A stretch of DNA of 64,000 bases, taken from contig NZ_CANMQS010000002.1 in NCBI RefSeq assembly GCF_947500075.1, positions 903,291-967,290 of the forward strand. The letters run 5' to 3'. Of the stretch, positions 45,690-55,693 are shown piece after piece; position 1 is the first letter of the stretch; every line of letters begins with the position of its first letter. Both the position numbers and the translations under genes were made by a program. The notes beneath the pieces are model-generated. The model was not told where the DNA came from and searched no databases. It saw nothing but the letters and a program-made list of their open reading frames with translations. Source of the stretch: an uncultured Sulfitobacter sp. (GTDB lineage: Bacteria; Pseudomonadota; Alphaproteobacteria; Rhodobacterales; Rhodobacteraceae).

Positions 45690-48242
45690 TTAATACAACC
45701 CACCTGAGGACAGCGTGCCAAAGCTTGCCTTCGGTCCAACAGTCGCCTTGCGGCCGGTCGATGTAGTCACTTCACGTGCGCCGCCGCCGATTTCCTCGAC
45801 CAGCGGCAAATCCGCCCCCATGGCAAAGCCACCGTCGAACATGATGCCAAAGATCGGCTCTTCACCAGAACGGAAGCATTCCGCCACCACGTTGTCGCCA
45901 GAGGCGGCATCACTCAGCCGGGCACCGGTGAAACGGTCAATCTTGATGAAGGTACAATCCTGCGGCACTTCGAATGGCCCACCGCCGTATTTCTTCACCG
46001 CCTGGCTCATGAACCGCTGGAACACCGGCGCGCAAAGCGCACCACCGCCTGCCCCCCGGCCCATCGGGCGCGGCGTGTCAAAACCGATATAGCATCCCGC
46101 CACGATGTTGCTGGTGAAGCCCACAAACCAGGCGTCTTTCTCATCGTTGGTCGTGCCCGTCTTGCCCGCAGCAGGCACGCCCAGATTGATCGCCTTGCGC
46201 GCCGTGCCCCGGTCCACAACGCCCTTCATCATCGACGTCAGCTGATACGCCGTCACCGGGTCCATCACCCGTTCGCGGTTGGAGATGATCTTGGGCGCCA
46301 CACCCGGTGCCAGGCTCGCGGTCTGACAGTCGTTACAGATCCGTTCATCATGGCGATAGACCGTGCGGCCATAGCGGTCCTGCACCCGGTCCACCAACGT
46401 GGGCTGCACCCGCTCCCCGCCATTGGCGAACATCGCATAGGCGCTGACCATCTGATAAAGCGTCGTCTCCTGCGATCCCAGCGCATTGGCCAGAACCGGC
46501 GACAGGTCGTCATAAACGCCAAACCGCTCGGCATAGCTGCCGACCACATCCATCCCGACCTCCTGCGCCAGACGAATGGTCATCAGGTTCCGCGATTGCT
46601 CAATTCCGGTGCGCAACGGCGTGGGGCCATAGAACCGGTTCGACGCGTTCTTGGGCCGCCACACGCCCTGCGGCGTGTTGATCTCAATCGGGGCGTCCAC
46701 AACGATGGTCGCAGGCGAATAGCCGCTGTCCAAGGCCGAGGCATAGACAAACGGTTTGAAGCTCGACCCCGGCTGCCGCTTGGCCTGCGTGGCGCGGTTG
46801 AACACGCTCGACTGGTAGGAAAAGCCGCCCTGCATGGCGATCACCCGGCCCGTGTCCACGTCCATGGCGACAAACGCGCCCTGCACTTCGGGTACCTGAC
46901 GCAGGGTCCAGCGGATAAACTCCCCGCCGTCGTCCGCCGTCATCCGGCGCACCAGCACCACATCGCCAACGCTGACCAGATCGCCCGCAACCCGCGCTTT
47001 GCGGCCCAGCGATCCGTCTTCGTTCAGCTTGCGCGCCCACTGAACGTCCTTGGCCGGGATCCAATGACCGTCCTCGTCATCCTCAACCCCTTCAATGCCG
47101 ATCCGCGCGTCATTGCTGCCCAGTTCCAGCACCACCGCCGGATACCACTGGTTTTCCAGATCAATGTCGCGGGGCACCCGCAGGTCCGCCAGCGCGGCGC
47201 GCCAGCTTTCCTCGGTCTCCAGTGCTTCTGCTGGCAGCGTCTGCCGTGTGCCGCGCCAGACGCCCCGGCCCCGGTCGTACTGCTCCAACTGTCGCCGGAG
47301 CGCATTGGCCGCAATAGGCTGCATTTCATTGTCGATGGTCGCGCGCACGGTCAGACCGCCGGTAAAGAACTCCCCCTCACCAAAGTCACGGCTCAACTGA
47401 CGGCGGATTTCGTCGGTGAAGTAGTCGCGCGGCGGCAGTTCCGCCTTGAAGCTTTCAAAGTCCCCGTTCTGAACAGAGCGGAGCGGCTGCGCCTTTTCCT
47501 CGGCATAGACCGCGTCCGAGATATACCCGTTCTCGTTCATCTCCCGCAGCACGAAATTGCGGCGCTGCATCAGACGTTCCTTGCGGCGGACAGGATGGTA
47601 GTCCGAGGGTGCCTTTGGCAAGGAGGCCAGAAACGCCGCCTCATGCGGAGCCAATTCGCCAAGGGTCTTGTTGAAATAGGTCTGGCTGGCCGCCGCCACA
47701 CCGTAAGAGTTCTGGCCGAGAAAAATCTCGTTCATATAGAGCTCAAGGATCTGCTCTTTATCCAGGGTCTGCTCCAGACGTGCGGCCAGAATGATCTCCT
47801 TGATCTTGCGCTCCGCACGGCGGTCCCCGGACAGCAGGAAGTTCTTCATCACCTGCTGCGTGATGGTCGAGGCCCCGCGCACGTCCCGCCCACGTGATCG
47901 CACCGCATCCACGGCCGCAGCCCCAATGCCGCGCAGGTCATAGCCATCATGTTGATAGAAGTTCTTGTCCTCGGCCGAGATAAACGCCTGTTTCACCAGC
48001 GGCGGGATCGTGTCTGCCGGCGCAAACAAGCGACGCTCCTTGGCGAATTCATCAATCAGGTCACCCTGACCCGAATAGATCCGGCTGATTGTGGGGGGCG
48101 TGTATTGCGCCAGGCTCTCATGGCTGGGCAGATCACGGCCATACATCCAGAACACCGCACCAACAGTCAGGGCCACCATGAAGATGCCCATGGTCAGGGT
48201 GGTAAAGATGCCGCCAAAGAACGACAGGATGAAACGAAACAC
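45690..48242 (-). CDS. mrcA: Penicillin-binding protein 1A (glycosyltransferase/transpeptidase)
   Basis: 850 residues. An N-terminal membrane anchor (1-33) is followed by the glycosyltransferase domain (SAEDKNFYQHDGYD, GASTITQQVMKNF). The transpeptidase has the active Ser in RQPGSSFKPFVYA, the SxN motif in IEQSRNLMT and KTGTT. It polymerises and cross-links peptidoglycan. amiC lies just upstream on the same strand, so wall synthesis and splitting are neighbours. Confidence 0.95.
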   Translation of the reverse strand: MFRFILSFFGGIFTTLTMGIFMVALTVGAVFWMYGRDLPSHESLAQYTPPTISRIYSGQGDLIDEFAKERRLFAPADTIPPLVKQAFISAEDKNFYQHDGYDLRGIGAAAVDAVRSRGRDVRGASTITQQVMKNFLLSGDRRAERKIKEIILAARLEQTLDKEQILELYMNEIFLGQNSYGVAAASQTYFNKTLGELAPHEAAFLASLPKAPSDYHPVRRKERLMQRRNFVLREMNENGYISDAVYAEEKAQPLRSVQNGDFESFKAELPPRDYFTDEIRRQLSRDFGEGEFFTGGLTVRATIDNEMQPIAANALRRQLEQYDRGRGVWRGTRQTLPAEALETEESWRAALADLRVPRDIDLENQWYPAVVLELGSNDARIGIEGVEDDEDGHWIPAKDVQWARKLNEDGSLGRKARVAGDLVSVGDVVLVRRMTADDGGEFIRWTLRQVPEVQGAFVAMDVDTGRVIAMQGGFSYQSSVFNRATQAKRQPGSSFKPFVYASALDSGYSPATIVVDAPIEINTPQGVWRPKNASNRFYGPTPLRTGIEQSRNLMTIRLAQEVGMDVVGSYAERFGVYDDLSPVLANALGSQETTLYQMVSAYAMFANGGERVQPTLVDRVQDRYGRTVYRHDERICNDCQTASLAPGVAPKIISNRERVMDPVTAYQLTSMMKGVVDRGTARKAINLGVPAAGKTGTTNDEKDAWFVGFTSNIVAGCYIGFDTPRPMGRGAGGGALCAPVFQRFMSQAVKKYGGGPFEVPQDCTFIKIDRFTGARLSDAASGDNVVAECFRSGEEPIFGIMFDGGFAMGADLPLVEEIGGGAREVTTSTGRKATVGPKASFGTLSSGGLY

Positions 48243-48338
48243 AGCTCTAAACCCTCACAAGATATGACATCTATATATGGTCTCCGCACGGCAGGGTCAA
48301 AACACGTATGACGGGGATTGGGCCATTCTTCGCGCAGG

Positions 48339-49547
48339 TCATTGCCGCACCAGCGCGCGCCGTGCGGCATCCTGATCGCGCCATTTCAGAATCGCATCCG
48401 CCATCGCGCCTACCATCACCGACCGCCACACCGGATCGCGCACATTCGCCAGATCGCGGTCCGAACTCAGAAACCCCACTTCAACCAGCACCGACGGGAT
48501 ATCCGCCGACTTCAGCACCGAGAAACCTGCATTTCTGAGCGGTCTGCGGTTCATCGGCCCCCCCGCTGCCGTCATCTCTGCCACCAGCGCCTGTGCCAAT
48601 GCGTCGGACCGTGGCTCGGTCTCCTGCCGCGCCAGATCAAGCAGGACGCTTGTCACCTGATCGTCGGACCCGGTCAGGTCCGCACCCGCAATGATGTCAG
48701 CCCGGTTGTGGCGCGCGGCCAGATGCGCCGTGGCGGCGTCGCTCGCTTCATCCGACAGGGTATAGACCGTCGCCCCCTTGGCCCCGCCCTGCGTCAGGCT
48801 GTCTGCATGGAGCGAGATGAACAGATCCGCTTCCACCTGATGGGCAATCGCCACGCGCCGTTCGAGGGCGACAAACACATCCTCATTGCGGGTCAGCACC
48901 GCCTCCACCCCGCTCCGCCTGAGCGCCTCCTGCAACTCGCGCGCGAAACTCAGCATCAGTTCCTTTTCATTCACCCCTTCACGTTCCGCGCCGGGATCAA
49001 TGCCCCCGTGACCGGGATCCAGCACCACGGTAAACACCCCGTCATCCGGTTTGCGGGCCGGCTGGGTCAGAGCCTTTGTCCAGGCAGGATCGACCGGCGC
49101 GCCTGCGGCCTTGGCAAATTCCTCGGCCGAAACCTCTTCAAGCATGATCTGCAACAGGGCCTGCCCGCTGCTGTCATCAATGGGCATCCCGATTTCACGC
49201 GGGAGCATCGGCACGGACAAATCCGCCACCAGACGCGACCAACCCGGTTGAAACGCGCCAAAGCGGACCTCTGCAACCCGTCCGGGTGCGGGCAACAAGG
49301 CATCAGCCCTGACAGCCGCCCAATCAGCTTCGCGAAAATCAACCACCAGACGCGCGGGATCATCCAGCAGAAACACCCGGAACGGGACACCCTGGCTTAA
49401 CCCCACTTCAATCGTTGTCTTGCCAAACCAGCCATCGGTGACAGAGCTGCGCGCCGCATCCACCCGCGCCAGCGCCGTCAGATCCTGCGCCGCAGCCATC
49501 TGCGCGCAAAAAATGAATGCCACCACCAGTTGAAGGATCGCCCGCAT
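48339..49547 (-). CDS. amiC: N-acetylmuramoyl-L-alanine amidase with an AMIN domain
   Basis: 402 residues. A Sec signal (about 1-20) leads to an AMIN domain that targets the envelope (about 30-130). The Amidase_3 domain has VVLDPGHGGIDPGA with the first zinc ligand, NEKELMLSFA with the Glu, ISLHADS and VEVGFLSS. It cuts the bond between muramic acid and the stem peptide during division. ATG 49547 follows GCGGGGACAGGC; TTG 49568 is the alternative. Confidence 0.92.
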   Translation of the reverse strand: MRAILQLVVAFIFCAQMAAAQDLTALARVDAARSSVTDGWFGKTTIEVGLSQGVPFRVFLLDDPARLVVDFREADWAAVRADALLPAPGRVAEVRFGAFQPGWSRLVADLSVPMLPREIGMPIDDSSGQALLQIMLEEVSAEEFAKAAGAPVDPAWTKALTQPARKPDDGVFTVVLDPGHGGIDPGAEREGVNEKELMLSFARELQEALRRSGVEAVLTRNEDVFVALERRVAIAHQVEADLFISLHADSLTQGGAKGATVYTLSDEASDAATAHLAARHNRADIIAGADLTGSDDQVTSVLLDLARQETEPRSDALAQALVAEMTAAGGPMNRRPLRNAGFSVLKSADIPSVLVEVGFLSSDRDLANVRDPVWRSVMVGAMADAILKWRDQDAARRALVRQ

Positions 49548-49613
49548 GCCTGTCCCCGCTTTACGCAAGTTGTTGGCATGAAGGGTATCAGGTCTCAGGC
49601 GCCCAATCCAGCG

Positions 49614-50756
49614 TTACCGCGCGGCCATGAACGCCTTGAGCCGCGCCAGACCTTCCTCAATATCCGCAGTGCTGCGGGCATAGGAAAACCGGAGCGTCTG
49701 ATGCCCCCGCACGGGATCAAAATCCAAGCCCGGCGTCACGGAAACGCCCGCCTTTTCAAGCACTTCAGCGGCGAAGCTGCGGCTGTCATCCGTGATCTTC
49801 GACACATCCGCATAAACATAGAAAGCGCCATCCGGTGGCGCGATATCCGTGAACCCTGCGTCCTTAAGCCCCGCAATCATCAGATCACGATTTGCGTGAT
49901 AGACGGTCATGTTGCCCTGCAATTCATCCTCGCAGTCCATCGCGGCCAAGGCGGCCACCTGTGCGGCATGCGGCGCGCAGATGAACATGTTCTGCGCCAG
50001 ACGTTCGACCACACGCACATGATCTTCTGGCACCACCATCCAACCCACGCGCCAGCCGGTCATCGAAAAATACTTGGAAAAAGAGTTGATGATGTAAAGA
50101 TCATCGCTGATCTCCAGCGCAGTCACCGCCTTCTTGTGATACTCGATCCCGTGATAAATCTCATCCGAGATAAACGACCCGCCCTGCCCCTGTACCGCAT
50201 CAATCAACGCAGCCATGGCGGGCTTGTCCAGCATCGTGCCCGTGGGGTTGGCGGGGGACGCGACCATCAACCCGGCCAGGTTCTGCCCCTCCAGATCGGC
50301 CGCCACCGGCTGATAGCGGTTCTCGGGTGCGGTCTGCAAATCCACCGGCTGTAGTGCCAAGGCACTCAGGATCTGTCGGTAACTGGGATACCCCGGCGCG
50401 CCGATGCCCACCCGGTCATCTGTGTCAAAAAGCGCCGTGAAGGCCAGAATGAACGCCCCCGACGATCCCGGTGTGATCACCACACGCTCAGGGTTCAGAT
50501 CTACGCCGTACCACTCCCCGTACATCCGGGCGATGCGCGCCCGCAATTCGGGCAGACCAAGCGCAACCGTGTACCCCAACGGCCCCGCCGCCATGGCCTC
50601 CGCCAGCGCCTGCGTTGCACCTTTGGGTGCGCCTGTGCCCGGCTGGCCCACTTCCATGTGGATGATGTGCCGCCCTGCCGCCTCCGCCCGCGCGGCGGCG
50701 GCCATCACGTCCATCACAATGAAGGGATCGACCTGTGATCGGGTTGATACGCGCAT
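49614..50756 (-). CDS. Class I pyridoxal-phosphate aminotransferase
   Basis: 380 residues, fold type I. The region VASPANPTGTML and the Lys in NSFSKYFSMTGWRVGW (Schiff base) are clear, and RFSYARS near the end holds the Arg that binds the substrate carboxylate. The family covers aspartate, aromatic and branched-chain aminotransferases, and the substrate cannot be fixed by eye. It stands alone upstream of amiC in the same direction. Confidence 0.9.
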   Translation of the reverse strand: MRVSTRSQVDPFIVMDVMAAAARAEAAGRHIIHMEVGQPGTGAPKGATQALAEAMAAGPLGYTVALGLPELRARIARMYGEWYGVDLNPERVVITPGSSGAFILAFTALFDTDDRVGIGAPGYPSYRQILSALALQPVDLQTAPENRYQPVAADLEGQNLAGLMVASPANPTGTMLDKPAMAALIDAVQGQGGSFISDEIYHGIEYHKKAVTALEISDDLYIINSFSKYFSMTGWRVGWMVVPEDHVRVVERLAQNMFICAPHAAQVAALAAMDCEDELQGNMTVYHANRDLMIAGLKDAGFTDIAPPDGAFYVYADVSKITDDSRSFAAEVLEKAGVSVTPGLDFDPVRGHQTLRFSYARSTADIEEGLARLKAFMAAR

Positions 50757-50848
50757 GGGCTTGCTCCTAGAGTGCGGAAAGGTAAGGTGCGCGTGTTTTC
50801 AACGGCGCAACTGCTGCCGTCAACCCAACTGTCCTGAGAGGCCAGCCC

Positions 50849-51592
50849 ATGCTGCACCGTCTGATTGCCCCCGTTCTAGCCGCAAGCCTTGCGCTGCCTG
50901 CCGCCGCAATGGATCTAAAAGCCCTCACAGACGAAGAACGCGCGCAGTTCCGCGCCGAAGTCCGCGCCTATCTGATGGACAATCCCGAAGTGATCATGGA
51001 AGCCGTCGACCTGCTGCAATCCCGCGAAGCGGAGCAACAGGCGCAGGCCGATCTGAACCTTGTCTCCGACAACGCCGAGGCGATTTTCAATGACGGCTAC
51101 TCCTGGGTCGGCGGCAATCCGGAGGGGGACATCACCTTGGTTGAATTCCTCGACTACCGCTGCGGCTACTGCAAACGCGCCCATGGCGAAGTTGCCAAGC
51201 TGCTCGAATCAGACGGAAATATCCGCCTCATCGTCAAGGAACTCCCTATTCTGGGCGAACAATCGGTGCTGGCGTCCCGGTTTGCCGTGGCGACGAAACA
51301 GATCGCGGGGGATGACAGCTACAAGGCGCTGAACGATGCGCTGATGTCCTTTCAGGGCGACATCACCCTGCCCGCCCTGCGCCGTCTGGCCAGCACCTTC
51401 GGGCTGGATGCCGATGCAATCGTGGCGCAGATCGACAGTGACGACGTCACGCGCGAAATTGCGCAAACCCGCGCCCTTGCACAGCGGCTCAACATCTCTG
51501 GCACGCCAACATTCGTGATGCAGGATGAAATGCTGCGCGGCTATCTGCCCTATGATCAGATGCGCGCGCTGATCGACGAAAAACGCGGCTGA
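50849..51592 (+). CDS. DsbA-family thiol:disulfide protein, secreted
   Basis: 247 residues. A signal peptide (about 1-20) leads to a helical N-terminal extension (LTDEERAQFRAEVRAYLMDNPEVIMEAVDLL), similar to the trimerisation arm of ScsC-like proteins. The thioredoxin domain has CGYC at 105-108 and the cis-Pro in SGTPTFVM. It may isomerise or form disulfides in the periplasm. DsbB is encoded at 10744-11211. The gene is divergent from the aminotransferase gene and convergent with ispG. Confidence 0.9.
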   Translation: MLHRLIAPVLAASLALPAAAMDLKALTDEERAQFRAEVRAYLMDNPEVIMEAVDLLQSREAEQQAQADLNLVSDNAEAIFNDGYSWVGGNPEGDITLVEFLDYRCGYCKRAHGEVAKLLESDGNIRLIVKELPILGEQSVLASRFAVATKQIAGDDSYKALNDALMSFQGDITLPALRRLASTFGLDADAIVAQIDSDDVTREIAQTRALAQRLNISGTPTFVMQDEMLRGYLPYDQMRALIDEKRG

Positions 51593-51634
51593 TCCAGAAC
51601 ATCAGGATCGCCGCGTAACCCCCTCAGAAGACTG

Positions 51635-52762
51635 CTATTCTGCTGCGTCCTGCGCCTGCGCTGCGTCCAGTTCGGCAGCCTTCTTCTCCACCTGTTCAAC
51701 GATGTGGTCGATCATGCTGGCGTTGTCCTGCTTGTGGCTCTGCTTGCCCGCCAGATAGACCATCCCGGACCCGGCCCCACCGCCTGTGAAACCAACATCG
51801 GTCATCAGCGCCTCCCCCGGACCATTCACGACACAGCCGATGATCGACAGGCTCATCGGTGTCTTGATGTGCTCCAGCCGCTGCTCCAGCGCCTCAACCG
51901 TCTTGATCACGTCGAACCCCTGCCGCGCGCAGGACGGACAGGAGATGATGTTCACCCCCCGATGCCGCAGGCCCAGCGATTTGAGGATCTCATACCCGAC
52001 CTTCACTTCTTCCACCGGATCGGCAGACAGCGACACACGGATCGTGTCGCCAATCCCCATCCACAACAGGTTGCCCAGCCCAATCGCCGATTTGATCGTG
52101 CCGGAAGTCAGACCGCCAGCCTCGGTAATGCCCAGGTGGATAGGCGCATCCGTCTGTTCGGCCAACTGCTGATAGGCCGCCGCTGCCATAAAGACATCCG
52201 ACGCCTTGCAGCTGATCTTGAACGCGTGAAAATCGTTGTCCTGCAATATCTTGATGTGGTCCAGCCCGCTTTCGACCATCGCGTCGGGGCACGGCTCCCC
52301 GTATTTATCCAGCAGATGTTTCTCAAGGGAGCCCGCATTCACGCCAATGCGGATCGAACAATTGTTGTCCCGCGCGGCCTTGATCACTTCCTTCACGCGC
52401 TTTTCATCACCGATGTTACCCGGATTGATCCGCAGACAGGCTGCCCCCGCCTCTGCCGCTTCAATCCCGCGTTTGTAGTGGAAATGGATGTCCGCCACGA
52501 TCGGCACCGACACCTCCGGCACGATCTGCTTGAGCGCTTTGGAGCTTTCCACATCCGGCACGGAAATCCGCACGATGTCCGCGCCTGCGTCCGCCGCGGC
52601 ATTCACCTGTGCGATGGTCGCCGCCACATCCGTGGTGAGGGTGTTGGTCATCGTCTGCACCGTGATCGGTGCGTCTCCTCCCACAGGCACATTGCCCACC
52701 ATGATCTGACGGGATGTCCGACGATAGATATTGCGCCACGGGCGGATGTGGTTCAGCGACAT
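51635..52762 (-). CDS. ispG: 4-hydroxy-3-methylbut-2-enyl diphosphate synthase
   Basis: 375 residues. The early motif [16 protein letters not shown], the loop RINPGNIGD and the [4Fe-4S] cysteines in [10 protein letters not shown] and [12 protein letters not shown] are all present. It performs the next-to-last step of the MEP pathway to isoprenoids. It is downstream of the RodZ-like gene on the same strand, a common pairing. Confidence 0.96.
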   Translation of the reverse strand: MSLNHIRPWRNIYRRTSRQIMVGNVPVGGDAPITVQTMTNTLTTDVAATIAQVNAAADAGADIVRISVPDVESSKALKQIVPEVSVPIVADIHFHYKRGIEAAEAGAACLRINPGNIGDEKRVKEVIKAARDNNCSIRIGVNAGSLEKHLLDKYGEPCPDAMVESGLDHIKILQDNDFHAFKISCKASDVFMAAAAYQQLAEQTDAPIHLGITEAGGLTSGTIKSAIGLGNLLWMGIGDTIRVSLSADPVEEVKVGYEILKSLGLRHRGVNIISCPSCARQGFDVIKTVEALEQRLEHIKTPMSLSIIGCVVNGPGEALMTDVGFTGGGAGSGMVYLAGKQSHKQDNASMIDHIVEQVEKKAAELDAAQAQDAAE

Positions 52763-52844
52763 GCAGGCACCTCAAAACGGGTCGATGTTAGGTATAGTGT
52801 CTAGTCAACCTGACGCCTCTGCGCAATGCGCATGCGGCAGCGTG

Positions 52845-54113
52845 TCACTGACTTTGACAGGGCATCGCGGCCAGAACGGCAGCGTCCGTGTCGGTCTGCG
52901 CAAGACCGGCAAACATGGTGTTGAGCGCCTGATCCTGTGTCGGATCAACCGGATCGTAGAGTTCGGCCAAAGCCTGTTCATGCAACGGCAGGTTCGACGT
53001 GACAGAGCCGCTTGGCCCCGCAGGGCCATAACAGCCATCCGCCATCGCGAAATAGAGCGCACCGGATTCGCCCGTGCGCAGGATCGGAGGTTCTTCCGTG
53101 GCCGGCACATCCCATGTGTCGCCCGCTTCCATGATCCCTTCGAAGATCACCGTGCCATCTGCCGCGCGCACACGCACCCAGGACGGATAGGCCGCAACCA
53201 TCCGCAAGGGGGCCGCCAGCGTTTCAACCACCTGCGGGACAGCGCCCGCAACCTGTGGCACATCATCCGGCAGGCCCGGCGCATCCGCCATGCGCACAGG
53301 CGCATCCGGCGACGGTGTTTCCGTCCCGGCAAAGTTCCCGATGGCACGTGGATCCAATGTGGCAATCGGCGCATCGCGCGCCACCAGCACCGGCACATCC
53401 AGCGCCTGCGGTCGGTAAAGACGGTCCAGCGCTTCGACGCGCGGGGCTTCCATCACACGCGGCACATCAGAGGCGCCGGTCAGATCGGGCGTTTCTGCCT
53501 GCACCAAGGCGCCATCCAGTGGATCAAGGTCAGACAGCACCACAGGCGTCTGATCAACCGGTGCCACCTGCACACGTTGTACTTCTTTCAGCACGGTCCA
53601 GCCGCCAAAACCAATCGCACCAATCAGCCCGACCAGCACCAGCATTGACCCAACCGCAGCCGGTTCGATATGTGTGAAGATGCTCTCCCGCACGGGTGTG
53701 AAATTCTTGGAACGGGCAAAAAGCTCGGCCTCCGCCTTGCGGGCCTTACGCTCATCATTGTTGCTTTTCTTGATGACAGAGGCTTCGGCAGACATACCAT
53801 GCGCAACGGAGAAACCGGATTCCTCACAGAACGTCTCAAACGCCTTGTCGGGGTCCATGCTGAGATAGCGCGCATAGGACCGGACATAGCCCGCGATGAA
53901 ACCCGGCGTGTCGAACGCATCCGGGTCACAGTTTTCAATCGCTGCAATGTAGGAGGCTTTGATCCGCAATTCGCGCTGCACGTCGAGCAGCGATTTGCCC
54001 ATCGTTGCGCGTTCACCGCGCATGATATCACCAAGACGCAATTCGAACGCGTCGAACCCTTTGGGTTCAACCTGATCTTCCTCAACGACCTTGGAGGACC
54101 ACCGCCCGATCAT
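52845..54113 (-). CDS. RodZ-like helix-turn-helix membrane protein
   Basis: 422 residues. A cytoplasmic helix-turn-helix (about 22-85, GDIMRGERATMGKSLLDVQRELRIKASYIAAIENCD) is followed by one membrane segment (about 152-175, VGSMLVLVGLIGAIGFGGWTVL). A long Pro/Asp linker and a C-terminal DUF4115-like domain (about 300-365, WVRVRAADGTVIFEGIMEAGDTW) complete it. RodZ anchors MreB and shapes the cell. A CtrA-type box in front suggests cell-cycle control. The C-terminus beyond DUF4115 is extended. Confidence 0.85.
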   Translation of the reverse strand: MIGRWSSKVVEEDQVEPKGFDAFELRLGDIMRGERATMGKSLLDVQRELRIKASYIAAIENCDPDAFDTPGFIAGYVRSYARYLSMDPDKAFETFCEESGFSVAHGMSAEASVIKKSNNDERKARKAEAELFARSKNFTPVRESIFTHIEPAAVGSMLVLVGLIGAIGFGGWTVLKEVQRVQVAPVDQTPVVLSDLDPLDGALVQAETPDLTGASDVPRVMEAPRVEALDRLYRPQALDVPVLVARDAPIATLDPRAIGNFAGTETPSPDAPVRMADAPGLPDDVPQVAGAVPQVVETLAAPLRMVAAYPSWVRVRAADGTVIFEGIMEAGDTWDVPATEEPPILRTGESGALYFAMADGCYGPAGPSGSVTSNLPLHEQALAELYDPVDPTQDQALNTMFAGLAQTDTDAAVLAAMPCQSQ

Positions 54114-54127
54114 TCAAACGCCCCGTG

Positions 54128-54142
54128 TTAATCTGCCTTTAA
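54128..54142. promoter_or_regulatory. CtrA-type box upstream of the RodZ-like gene
   Basis: TTAATCTGCCTTTAA fits TTAA-N7-TTAA exactly. It lies 15-29 bp before the ATG of the RodZ-like gene at 54113. CtrA recognises this motif in alphaproteobacteria. Confidence 0.55.
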
Positions 54143-54233
54143 CCTTAACCCTGAATCGACCCCTCGATTCGGATATGGCCTTTTCTTTCCCCTATCATAG
54201 CATAAGGCAACGGGAATTACGAATTTATCAAAG

Positions 54234-55493
54234 TTACCCAGCGGCCTCGGCGCGATTCAGCGCACAATGGGACCACAACCCGTCCATGGCGTTGACAAGC
54301 GCATCCATCTCTTTGGGACCATGCACCGGCGATGGCGTGAAGCGCAGCCGTTCCGTGCCCCGTGGGACAGTCGGGAAGTTGATGGGCTGGGCGTAAATGC
54401 CGTGATCTTCCAACAACATATCCGACAGCATCTTGGTGTGCACCGGGTCTCCGACAATCACCGGCACGATATGTGACCCGTGATCGATGATCGGCAGCCC
54501 CAGACCTTTAAGGCGAAGTTTAAGCGCTTTTGCCTGCTGCTGATGCTTCTCGCGCAGCAACGGGGTCCGCTTGAGGTATGCAACGCTCGCCGCAGCCCCG
54601 GCAGCCACCGCAGGCGGCAACGACGTGGTGAAGATAAACCCAGGCGCATAGGAGCGGATCGCATCGCACATCTTCGCGGACGCCGCGATATAGCCGCCCA
54701 TTACGCCATAGGCCTTGGCCAGCGTGCCGTTGATGATGTCCAGACGGTGCATCAGGCGGTCACGTTCCGCCACCCCTGCCCCGCGCGGGCCGTACATGCC
54801 CACGGCATGCACTTCGTCGATGTAGGTCAGCGCGCCGAATTCATCCGCCAGATCGCAGATCGCCTCAATCGGGCCGAAGTCACCGTCCATGGAGTAGATC
54901 GATTCAAACGCGATCAGCTTGGGGGTGTCAGGATCATCCGCTGCCAGCAGTTCCCGCAGATGATCGAGATCGTTGTGGCGGAAGATCCGCTTGGCCCCGC
55001 CATTGCGGCGCACCCCTTCGATCATGGAGGCGTGGTTCAATTCATCCGAATAGATGATCAGCCCCGGAAACAGCTTCGGCAGCGTCGACAGCGTCGCGTC
55101 ATTGGCAATATAGGCGGAGGTAAACAGCAAGGCGGCTTCCTTGCCATGCAGATCCGCCAGCTCCGCCTCAAGACGCTTGTGGTAGACCGTCGTGCCGGAG
55201 ATGTTCCGCGTCCCGCCGGAACCGGCACCCGTGGCATCCAGCGCCTCTTTCATCGCTTCAAGCACAACCGGATGCTGGCCCATGCCCATGTAGTCATTGC
55301 CGCACCAGACGGTGATATCCCGCTCCGTCCCGTCGGGACGGGTCCAGACCGCGTGCGGGAACTGGCCCTTGCGGCGCTCAATGTCGATGAATGTTCTGTA
55401 TCGGCCTTCGTCATGCAGGCGCGCAATCGCCTCGTCAAGCTTGTCGGAATAGGTCACGCGCGTCTCCATCTGGCGGGCAGAAGCCTCTGTCAT
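54234..55493 (-). CDS. hemA: 5-aminolevulinate synthase
   Basis: 419 residues, close in sequence to Rhodobacter HemA ([58 protein letters not shown]). The catalytic Lys is in [14 protein letters not shown]. It makes 5-aminolevulinate from glycine and succinyl-CoA, the C4 route to haem and related tetrapyrroles. An FNR box lies about 90 bp upstream, as known for Rhodobacter hemA. ATG 55493 is used; an in-frame ATG at 55469 is an alternative. Confidence 0.97.
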   Translation of the reverse strand: MTEASARQMETRVTYSDKLDEAIARLHDEGRYRTFIDIERRKGQFPHAVWTRPDGTERDITVWCGNDYMGMGQHPVVLEAMKEALDATGAGSGGTRNISGTTVYHKRLEAELADLHGKEAALLFTSAYIANDATLSTLPKLFPGLIIYSDELNHASMIEGVRRNGGAKRIFRHNDLDHLRELLAADDPDTPKLIAFESIYSMDGDFGPIEAICDLADEFGALTYIDEVHAVGMYGPRGAGVAERDRLMHRLDIINGTLAKAYGVMGGYIAASAKMCDAIRSYAPGFIFTTSLPPAVAAGAAASVAYLKRTPLLREKHQQQAKALKLRLKGLGLPIIDHGSHIVPVIVGDPVHTKMLSDMLLEDHGIYAQPINFPTVPRGTERLRFTPSPVHGPKEMDALVNAMDGLWSHCALNRAEAAG

Positions 55494-55583
55494 TGTTCAG
55501 GCCACTGCATCTTGCTGCCATGTTCAGATATAGGACAAGACACAGGCCTTCAACGATTTATAACGGTGCGTCTTGTCGCAGCC

Positions 55584-55597
55584 TTGATCCAGATCAA
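55584..55597. promoter_or_regulatory. FNR/FnrL-type box between hemA and the M20 peptidase gene
   Basis: TTGATCCAGATCAA fits TTGAT-N4-ATCAA exactly. It lies 91 bp before the hemA ATG and 97 bp before the M20 gene at 55694, so it could serve either. It resembles the box at 1919-1932. Confidence 0.8.
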
Positions 55598-55693
55598 GGT
55601 CACATCGGAAGGATGGCGGAGCGCATTGCATTGCAGGTATCTTGTCCCCTAAATGGCGCCACGCCCGACGCGCTGCTGATGAAAGGTTTGCAC

